The position numbers and the translations under genes are program-made. Positions 23,893-31,216 of a stretch of DNA of 46,089 bases are shown one piece after another. Each line of letters opens with the position of its first letter. The stretch's first letter is position 1. The stretch covers positions 1 to 46,089 of the forward strand of contig CAMDAB010000013.1 in assembly GCA_945888475.1 (NCBI GenBank), given 5' to 3'. The stretch is from Saprospira grandis DSM 2844 (GTDB lineage: Bacteria > Bacteroidota > Bacteroidia > Chitinophagales > Saprospiraceae). The notes below the pieces were generated by a model that saw nothing but the letters and a program-made list of their open reading frames with translations, did not search any database and was not told where the DNA came from.

Positions 23893-26307
23893 TCAGGCTG
23901 CTTTATCTTTGCTTTTTTTTCTTTTAAACAAGATTCGGATGCCTATTGTGGCTAAAGCTACAATTACAAAAACTCCAAAAAGCCTAAGTCCGGCCTTCGT
24001 AGAATCTAGAAAATATTTTAAATTTCGGCCACCATCCGAAGCACTTTCCGTTTGGTTTTTCCACTGAAGATAATTTGGGTTCATTAGGCCCGGACTGCCC
24101 GCACCGCGTTCATATTCCCAGTTGCGGGCGTAGTCGCCATTGTCGCTATCAAAATCTCTGAGTGCCAACACTAAGCGTACAGAATCTTTCGAACTGCCAA
24201 TTTTATAACCTACACTGTCAACAGGTTCATCCTCGGCCGACCAAAGCTCAATCCGATCTTTTTTTCGATCCAATCCAAAGCTGAGGCCACCCAATACATT
24301 TTTTACTTTGGGATGTTGTTTCGTAAATTTTTCTTTTTCACGGCAGAGTAGCAGAAATTCTTTCTTTTTGATGTTGATGTCTGGAAAAGTATATTGATTA
24401 TCAGTAGCATCTTTTAAGCTCCATCCTTTCAGATTTAAATCCTTATCAGAGCTGTTGTAAAACTCGATCCAATCGCCGGTTAAGGTATCGCGGCAAGAGA
24501 TTTCATTGATGATTATCTGCCTGGCATTGGAATGTTCTTTTTTGATAAAAACTGCTTTAATCCTAACCGTATCGCTTTCGAATCCAAAATTTATATTTCT
24601 ATCTGCAGCAGCTTTGCGCCCATTATATTCCCAATGCGAAAACCTGTGACCAAAATAGGGTATGGCTTTCAGCGCAAGATCGAGTTCTTTGAAATAAAAG
24701 CCTGAAAATCTGTTTTTTATTTCGATAATATCGTTCAGTTTCACCCTGCCTCCTCCATTAATATCGATCAAAAGTCTGACCTCTGGGCCATATTCTGGAA
24801 ATGCTTGTTTTAAAAAAGTTTTCATAAATTCCGGTCGTTTGTCGGAAAATTCTTTCATTTGTTTTACCCTGAATTCCCAGTCGGAGGGGCTTAGTTCCCA
24901 ACGATTCCAGTGTCTGGGCATTTCGGGCTTTATGAAAGCGGCCATACTTTCAATTTGTGCATTGAGTTTTGCAGGCAGCAGCGTAGTGTTCATGCGATCG
25001 CAAAAACGGGTGAGAAACTTTTTTCTAAAAATGCTGCTTTTCATCAGCATCCGCAGGTTGAAGGTACTCCAGTCGGGATTTGGCCAGGTTCCATCAGTGA
25101 AACTAGTCTGCTGTGCCAATGTGTTAAAATTATAACCACCTTTGCTGTAATGACCGAATCCGAAATCGGTATCAAAAAGCACCCATCTCCATTTGGCTCC
25201 CGGTTTTTTTTCCCGCCAGTATTTTACATTTCCGCCGGCATCCTGATTATCGGAATAAATTTGAATGACCTGAAATTCAATAAAATTGTTCAGTTCCATC
25301 ATCTGATTCAATTCATCAAAATTCTTAGAATCATTCAGATCTTTTTTGGCCAGAAAAGATTGTATTTTCCTGTATTCATCGAGGCTGCCTGCTTTTACAT
25401 AGCCTTTACCTTCGATTAGATCGAGGCTGTCGGGTTGAATGTTAAAATGCGCTTCGAAATAATGTTTCGTTAATTTTTCGCGCAGGTTCATCACGCCATG
25501 ATATCTTCCATTGATAAAAACAAGTGCGGGACGATATGCTTGAACTTCGAGGCCCATTTCTTTACCTAAACCAGTGATAAAGGCATCGCGAAAATGTGTT
25601 TCACCAAAGTCGCTGCCCGAATTTCTAAGTACAAGTCTTTTGTATTTGTCAATTTTCTGATCAGGAAAGATAGGATGTTCAATATGGCTGCCCCCGTATT
25701 CGCTACGCGCATAGAGTGCAAATGATTTTTGTGGAAAGGCCCTGCTCACACCGCCAAAAATGCTAAGTCCCATCCTGCTTTTGAAAACTGAATAATGCAA
25801 TTTTGAAGAATCGGAAGCTTCGAAAATTTCGACATTACAGAGTACTTCTTTATTTGAATAATAATTACTGCCTCTGTGCGGATATTCAGGTTCTGCACGC
25901 TTACCTTTCTGCATTAGACCGCTAACCGGGTCATAAAGAACTGCCGGATTAATTAAAATGGAAATTATTGGAAATTTAGTCTTGCTGTCATTTATAAAAT
26001 AATGCTCAAGAAGCGTATTGCTCAATCTCTTTTCATTTTTTACAGCAATAGCCTGCAATACAGCGTTGCTGTTTATGCGAATAGGATTTTTATATTTTTT
26101 TGAACTCAATCCGGGTGGCCGACCGTCGACTGTATAAAATATTTCAGCTGTACTATCGGTAAAGCTGAGTTCAAGCATTTGTTCCGCCTCATAAAAGCCC
26201 CCTTTCTTAGAAACCACAATATCGGGCATAGCCTTACGCTGAGGATTAACCTGCGTAAAGACAAGTGCGCATTGTAGCAAAAGAAAAAGTAAGAGCAGCT
26301 GTTTCAT
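23893..26307 (-). CDS. CotH-kinase-like surface protein with chitobiase, lamin-tail and C-terminal membrane segment
   Basis: The ATG at 26307 gives 804 residues and a proper signal peptide (MKQLLLLFLLLQC...VFTQ). The longer reading starts at a TTG lying where transcription should begin after TAACTTTG at 26343-26336. Domains: a chitobiase C-terminal-type strand region with FYTVDGRPPG near residue 60; a CotH kinase-like domain (about 150-480) with INGRYHGVMNLREK and LFDTDFGFGHY; a lamin-tail domain (about 595-700, IIINEISCRD, WIEFYNSSD); then a hydrophobic stretch (about 776-795) and a basic KRKKSKDK end. The hydrophobic segment plus positive tail suggests membrane anchoring. CotH proteins phosphorylate spore-coat or surface proteins in some Firmicutes; the target here is unknown. 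Confidence 0.85.
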   Translation of the reverse strand: MKQLLLLFLLLQCALVFTQVNPQRKAMPDIVVSKKGGFYEAEQMLELSFTDSTAEIFYTVDGRPPGLSSKKYKNPIRINSNAVLQAIAVKNEKRLSNTLLEHYFINDSKTKFPIISILINPAVLYDPVSGLMQKGKRAEPEYPHRGSNYYSNKEVLCNVEIFEASDSSKLHYSVFKSRMGLSIFGGVSRAFPQKSFALYARSEYGGSHIEHPIFPDQKIDKYKRLVLRNSGSDFGETHFRDAFITGLGKEMGLEVQAYRPALVFINGRYHGVMNLREKLTKHYFEAHFNIQPDSLDLIEGKGYVKAGSLDEYRKIQSFLAKKDLNDSKNFDELNQMMELNNFIEFQVIQIYSDNQDAGGNVKYWREKKPGAKWRWVLFDTDFGFGHYSKGGYNFNTLAQQTSFTDGTWPNPDWSTFNLRMLMKSSIFRKKFLTRFCDRMNTTLLPAKLNAQIESMAAFIKPEMPRHWNRWELSPSDWEFRVKQMKEFSDKRPEFMKTFLKQAFPEYGPEVRLLIDINGGGRVKLNDIIEIKNRFSGFYFKELDLALKAIPYFGHRFSHWEYNGRKAAADRNINFGFESDTVRIKAVFIKKEHSNARQIIINEISCRDTLTGDWIEFYNSSDKDLNLKGWSLKDATDNQYTFPDINIKKKEFLLLCREKEKFTKQHPKVKNVLGGLSFGLDRKKDRIELWSAEDEPVDSVGYKIGSSKDSVRLVLALRDFDSDNGDYARNWEYERGAGSPGLMNPNYLQWKNQTESASDGGRNLKYFLDSTKAGLRLFGVFVIVALATIGIRILFKRKKSKDKAA

Positions 26308-26335
26308 AAAAATGGAAGCATAGTCAGTCAAAGAG

Positions 26336-26343
26336 CAAAGTTA
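26336..26343 (-). promoter_or_regulatory. -7 element of the CotH gene
   Basis: Minus-strand TAACTTTG (26343-26336) matches TAnnTTTG. It places the start of transcription at the upstream TTG, which supports the ATG at 26307 as the true start. Confidence 0.5.
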
Positions 26344-26463
26344 CAAATTAGCCAATTCAACTAAGTGATTTAGCAGGCAGCATTTTTTTTAAATTTTAAC
26401 AATATTAATAAATATTGTTGTTTTTGAACGGCCTTACTCAAAACAAAAAAGTTTAAAAAATAC

Positions 26464-26495
26464 TTGCAAAAGTGTTTTGAATGACCATATCTTTG
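26464..26495 (+). promoter_or_regulatory. Promoter of radC
   Basis: TTG (26464-26466), 21 bp, TATCTTTG (26488-26495), an exact Bacteroidota consensus. Because it lies inside the longer possible reading frame, the real start must be downstream. Confidence 0.75.
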
Positions 26496-26569
26496 CAACC
26501 GCTTTCGAAAAACAATGCGAAAACGTCAAAATAGATAAATTTCATAACAATTCAAAAACATATTGTGTC

Positions 26570-27280
26570 ATGGCAGCTAGTGTAAAAATTTATAACAGCA
26601 ATCCAATTCATTCCTGGGCAGTAGAAGACAGGCCTCGTGAGAAAATGAGTATTAAAGGACGAAATGCGCTGTCGGATGCTGAGCTGATTGCTATTTTACT
26701 AGGTACGGGTACCAAAGACGAAAATGCGCTAGATATTGCTAAAAACATTCTCTTTTCTGCTGAAAATAATCTGAATGCTCTTGGTGAACTAACATTAAAG
26801 GACCTGCAAAGGATAAAAGGAATAGGCGAGGCAAAAGCTATTGTAATTGCAGCTGCTATGGAATTGGGGCGCCGTCGTATGAACTGCGAAGCCGTAGACA
26901 GACCTCAGATAAAAGCAAGTTCCGACGCCTTCAGGATAATCGCCCCCATCCTTAGCGATCTGGGACATGAAGAATTTTGGATTCTTGTACTGAACAGGGC
27001 CAACCGGGTACTGGGAAAGGTAAAAATAAGCTCTGGCGGTCTGTGTGCTACGGTGGTTGATACCAAAAAATTATTTCAGCGGGCACTAGAATTTGAACGT
27101 GTCAATGGAATTATCCTCTGTCACAATCACCCATCAGGCAATCTTCAAGCAAGCCAGGACGATATTAATCTTACCCGTAAAATCGTGGAAGCGGCATTAG
27201 TGCTCGATCTCAGAATCTTCGATCATATTATAGTTGCGGGAACGGGCTATGTAAGTTTTGTCGATAAGGGGTTTTTGTGA
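26570..27280 (+). CDS. radC: RadC-family JAB/MPN-domain protein
   Basis: A 236-residue protein from the ATG at 26570 (MAASVKIYN); a longer frame from a TTG at 26477 is unlikely because it contains the promoter. The N-terminal third has helix-hairpin-helix phrases (LKDLQRIKGIGEAKA). The C-terminal MPN/JAB domain has the metal motif HNHPSGNLQASQDD (about 185-198) together with the upstream GxVxxxxxxG region. RadC is no longer thought to be a primary repair enzyme; its biochemical role is unsettled, and many copies sit in accessory regions. Downstream DNA is a purine-rich repeat, and the four-helix-bundle cluster follows. Confidence 0.93.
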   Translation: MAASVKIYNSNPIHSWAVEDRPREKMSIKGRNALSDAELIAILLGTGTKDENALDIAKNILFSAENNLNALGELTLKDLQRIKGIGEAKAIVIAAAMELGRRRMNCEAVDRPQIKASSDAFRIIAPILSDLGHEEFWILVLNRANRVLGKVKISSGGLCATVVDTKKLFQRALEFERVNGIILCHNHPSGNLQASQDDINLTRKIVEAALVLDLRIFDHIIVAGTGYVSFVDKGFL

Positions 27281-27322
27281 GGAAAGTAGAGGAAAGAAGC
27301 GAAGAGGAAAGAGGAAAGAAAT
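27280..27322. repeat. Purine-rich GAGGAAAGA repeat
   Basis: Imperfect repeats of GAGGAAAG and GAAGCGAAGAGG start right at the radC stop codon. Similar GAAAGAAGCGAAGAGG text is found at 20679-20694 in the other repeat island. Confidence 0.75.
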
Positions 27323-27452
27323 TTAATTTATGACAAATTTTTCGAGCCCTTTATTAAATGTATCGAAACTAAGCATTATTGCTATATCAGCATAGAAACA
27401 TCTCTAAAAAAATATTTTAATTATTTTATCAAACTTAAAATCTACTTTCAGA

Positions 27453-27806
27453 ATGGGAAATTTTGAAGATTTGCTAGCTTGGCAAAAAGCCAGGCAAACT
27501 CAAAAACAATTATTTACAACATTTTATCATACAAATCAAAATTGGTTTAAAGATCAGATTTTCAAAGCAATGCTATCTGTTAGCAATAATATTGCCGAGG
27601 GATTTGAGCGAAAAAGCCTAAAAGAATTTATTCGATTTCTCAATTACTCGAAAGCTTCATGCGGAGAGGTTAGGTCAATGCTCTATACAGCTGAAGATAT
27701 GGGATTTTGTGACGCCGAAACAGCAAATTTTCTTAAAATACAGACTATCGAAATTTCAAAAATTATACAAGGGCTCATTAATTATCAAAAATCCAAAATC
27801 ACATAA
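27453..27806 (+). CDS. Four-helix-bundle protein, 23S rRNA IVS/S23 family, copy 1
   Basis: A 117-residue all-helical protein that begins GNFEDLLAWQKAR and contains SVSNNIAEGFERKSLKEFIRFLNYSKAS, the diagnostic block of the family first found in 23S rRNA intervening sequences and related to the Avd protein. Such proteins are basic, small, pentameric in known cases, and thought to bind nucleic acid. No rRNA lies in the window, so this is a chromosomal stand-alone member. It sits between simple-repeat tracts and is the best-conserved of three similar genes here. Confidence 0.88.
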   Translation: MGNFEDLLAWQKARQTQKQLFTTFYHTNQNWFKDQIFKAMLSVSNNIAEGFERKSLKEFIRFLNYSKASCGEVRSMLYTAEDMGFCDAETANFLKIQTIEISKIIQGLINYQKSKIT

Positions 27807-27898
27807 ATGCATTTCAATTCAATTCAAAGCAGACTGCTCTTTTCTCTTCAACTCTTCCGCTATTTCATCTTTTCTCCCCCCGATAGCTTCCTCGAATG

Positions 27899-27938
27899 CC
27901 CCGATAGCTTCCTCGGTAGCAGCTATCGGGAGGGGGAG
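27899..27938. repeat. Interrupted GATAGCTATC palindrome
   Basis: CCCCGATAGCT at 27899-27909 and AGCTATCGGG at 27921-27930 are complementary arms separated by 11 nt (TCCTCGGTAGC). Another CCCCGATAGCTTCCTCG copy stands 20 bp upstream. Confidence 0.75.
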
Positions 27939-27957
27939 GGGCTACCGGGGATTACAT

Positions 27958-28055
27958 CCTCTTCAAATCTTTCAATCTTTCCTCTTCAAATCTTTCCTCT
28001 TTCAATCTTTCCTCTTTAATTCTTCAATTCTTTCCTCTTTCAATCTTTCAATCTC
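27958..28055. repeat. Pyrimidine-rich TCTTTCAA/TCTTTCCT array
   Basis: About 100 bp of imperfect octamers ending directly at the ATG at 28056, so the array forms the leader of the next gene. The number of units could affect expression. Confidence 0.85.
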
Positions 28056-28424
28056 ATGAAAACACCACTCGTAATCACCGAAAACGAAGCACTAAACAAA
28101 GTACTTTTTGCAACTTTCAAATCATCGAAAGAAAGTATAATCAGAAATGAAATTTTCAGTTTGATGCTTGAAGCAGAAATGCAGCTTAAAATGGCTTATG
28201 ACAGAAGCATCCCCTATGGTTTTGTGAAGAGAATGCAGAAAATACGGGGTATCTGGGCCCGACTGCAATCGACACTGCTTCTGTCTGAAATGCTTCAAAT
28301 CAGCTCTGCGACAGCAACAGAAAAATGCCTGAAAAAGCTGGAGACTGTTCAAAAAATCAGTTTTGGACTCTTGCGCTATATTGAGGCAAGAAAGGCAAAT
28401 GTGCAAGCTAATGCTGAAATCTAA
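28056..28424 (+). CDS. Small all-helical protein, probable divergent four-helix bundle, copy 2
   Basis: A 122-residue protein predicted wholly helical from residue 10 on, rich in Leu, Lys, Glu and Ser (IIRNEIFSLMLEAEMQLKMA, KCLKKLETVQKISFGLLRY). It lacks the NIAEG block of copy 1, but the length, the late SFGLL phrase (compare RLSYGLLKKL in copy 3) and its place in the cluster suggest kinship. The ATG directly follows a pyrimidine octamer array, and the gene ends before a heptamer array. No enzyme motif is seen. It could be an unrelated small protein. Confidence 0.6.
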   Translation: MKTPLVITENEALNKVLFATFKSSKESIIRNEIFSLMLEAEMQLKMAYDRSIPYGFVKRMQKIRGIWARLQSTLLLSEMLQISSATATEKCLKKLETVQKISFGLLRYIEARKANVQANAEI

Positions 28425-28459
28425 AGCTAGAAGACTCCAACTTCAGACTTCAGACTTCA

Positions 28460-28478
28460 TCTCGTCCGACAGACGAGA
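28460..28478. repeat. TCTCGTC hairpin, copy 3
   Basis: TCTCGTC-CGACA-GACGAGA inserted between GACTTCA and CAGACTTC units. Confidence 0.93.
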
Positions 28479-28529
28479 CAGACTTCAGATTTCAGACTTC
28501 TAACTTATGATTTCAGATTTCTAACTTCT

Positions 28530-28547
28530 TCCCGATAGCTATCGGGA
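28530..28547. repeat. GATAGCTATC palindrome, copy 7
   Basis: TCCCGATAGCTATCGGGA between AACTTCT and TTCTGAC units. Confidence 0.95.
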
Positions 28548-28579
28548 TTCTGACTTCTGACTTCTGACTTCTAACTTCT

Positions 28580-28598
28580 TCTCGTCCGAAAGACGAGA
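28580..28598. repeat. TCTCGTC hairpin, copy 4
   Basis: TCTCGTC-CGAAA-GACGAGA; loop differs from copy 3 by one base (CGACA to CGAAA) while the stem is unchanged. Confidence 0.93.
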
Positions 28599-28614
28599 CT
28601 AACTTCTAACTTCT

Positions 28615-28632
28615 TCCCGATAGCTATCGGGA
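28615..28632. repeat. GATAGCTATC palindrome, copy 8
   Basis: TCCCGATAGCTATCGGGA followed by TTCTAAC units, the same context as copy 7. Confidence 0.95.
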
Positions 28633-28700
28633 TTCTAACTTCTAACTTCTAACTTCTGACTTAAAAAAACATTTTATCACTTTATTAAATATTTAAAATT

Positions 28701-29060
28701 ATGGCTTACAAAAAATTTGAAGAGAACCTCAGCTGGCAAAAAGCCAATGAAGCAGTTGTTGAAATCTACCGCGCATTTCAAAACAGCAAAGAAACCTGGT
28801 TCAGGGATGAGCTACTTAAAAGTGCTGCAGAATCTGCAACACAAATTGCAAAAGGGCATGAACTCCAAACGGCGGCTTATATCGATTGCCTGCAAAATGC
28901 CCGCAACGGATTTACGCATTGCAGTTCATTATTGTACAGTGTTCAAACGCTGAAAATTCTGAAAGATTCAGAGGTTCAGCACCTACTTGACAAATTGTCA
29001 GATGCATCAAGGCTATCTTATGGTTTGTTAAAAAAACTGAGAGAGAAGTCTGCAGCTTAA
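28701..29060 (+). CDS. Four-helix-bundle protein, S23-like, copy 3 (diverged)
   Basis: A 119-residue helical protein beginning AYKKFEENLSWQKANEAVVEIYRAF, which matches the family N-terminus (FEDLxxWQKA). The middle block is altered: where copy 1 has NNIAEGFERKS it has TQIAKGHELQT, and it then runs ARNGFTHCSSLLYSVQTLKIL and RLSYGLLKKLREK. It is intact but diverged from the canonical family motif, unlike copy 1. It is convergent with atpC, and the two share a terminator hairpin. Function is inferred only by family: a small nucleic-acid-binding bundle. Confidence 0.8.
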   Translation: MAYKKFEENLSWQKANEAVVEIYRAFQNSKETWFRDELLKSAAESATQIAKGHELQTAAYIDCLQNARNGFTHCSSLLYSVQTLKILKDSEVQHLLDKLSDASRLSYGLLKKLREKSAA

Positions 29061-29067
29061 GCGATGT

Positions 29068-29109
29068 AAAACAAAAAGGATTCCCCTTACGGAAAATCCT
29101 TATTGTTTT
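29068..29109. terminator. Bidirectional terminator between four-helix gene and atpC
   Basis: AAAACAAAAAGGATTCC (29068-29084) pairs, with a few mismatches, with GGAAAATCCTTATTGTTTT (29091-29109). The ends supply T runs in both directions. Confidence 0.75.
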
Positions 29110-29133
29110 ATTTTCTTAAACCTTTTCGAATTC

Positions 29134-29397
29134 CTATTCGGAGGCGGCTACTGCCTGTTCCTGTACAAGCAATGAAACCTTATTGTCCAACACTTCGATA
29201 AATCCGCTTTGGATAGAAAGGTTGATTAGCTCTTTGCTTTCGGAAGGAGTAATGAGTATGGTTCCAAAACCCAAGGAAGAAACCAATGCCGCGTGATTAT
29301 CAAGCACTTCGAACTCTCCTTCTACACCAGGAGCACTTATTCTGTTCACTTTGCCTTCGAAAACCTTTTTATCGGGAGTCAGTACAATCAGATCCAT
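29134..29397 (-). CDS. atpC: F1 ATP synthase epsilon subunit
   Basis: An 87-residue protein with the epsilon beta-sandwich only: DLIVLTPDKKVFEGKVNRIS, then the GVEGEFEVLDNHAALVSSLG core. The C-terminal helical hairpin found in longer epsilon subunits (about 135 residues) is absent, as is typical in Bacteroidota. It would form part of the rotating central stalk between F1 and Fo. It follows atpD by 68 bp on the same strand, and this two-gene atpDC operon is detached from the rest of the ATP synthase genes. Confidence 0.94.
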   Translation of the reverse strand: MDLIVLTPDKKVFEGKVNRISAPGVEGEFEVLDNHAALVSSLGFGTILITPSESKELINLSIQSGFIEVLDNKVSLLVQEQAVAASE

Positions 29398-29465
29398 TGT
29401 TAAAAATTTATACCGATTATGAAAAAGGGGGAATTATTCCTAGGAGTATTCCCCCCTGTAAAATT

Positions 29466-31058
<1,593 letters not shown>

Positions 31059-31168
31059 AATAAAACTTTGTTTGTTTGAAAGCAAAATGAATTTTTCAAA
31101 ACTTTTTACACTTATGAAAATTCGTCAAATTTAGCTTTTGAATTTTTAGCAAAGCAAAGAAAGAATTG

Positions 31169-31176
31169 TATTTTTG
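31169..31176 (+). promoter_or_regulatory. -7 element of the DNA methylase gene
   Basis: TATTTTTG matches TAnnTTTG. Transcription from it would begin past the first ATG at 31178, so the methylase is probably translated from the ATG at 31217. Confidence 0.5.
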
Positions 31177-31216
31177 TATGATATTTAACAGGGCACCTAA
31201 CTGTCCTAGCTTCAGA

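Larger units (their letters stand above)
28432..28665. repeat. Heptamer array (TTCWRAC)n interrupted by hairpins
   Basis: About 230 bp of GACTTCA, GACTTCT and AACTTCT heptamers. Four interruptions fall within it: TCTCGTC hairpins at 28460-28478 and 28580-28598, and GATAGCTATC palindromes at 28530-28547 and 28615-28632. Confidence 0.9.

Noticed and set aside
26477-26569. N-terminal extension of RadC from TTG at 26477
   Set aside because: The extension contains the TTG-N21-TATCTTTG promoter and reads unlike RadC; the ATG at 26570 is preferred.
27453-28424. Diversity-generating retroelement, because Avd resembles the four-helix proteins
   Set aside because: There is no reverse transcriptase and no template/variable repeat pair in the window.
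27958-28665. Repeat arrays as a CRISPR locus
   Set aside because: Units are 7-8 bp without unique spacers of constant length, and no cas gene is near.
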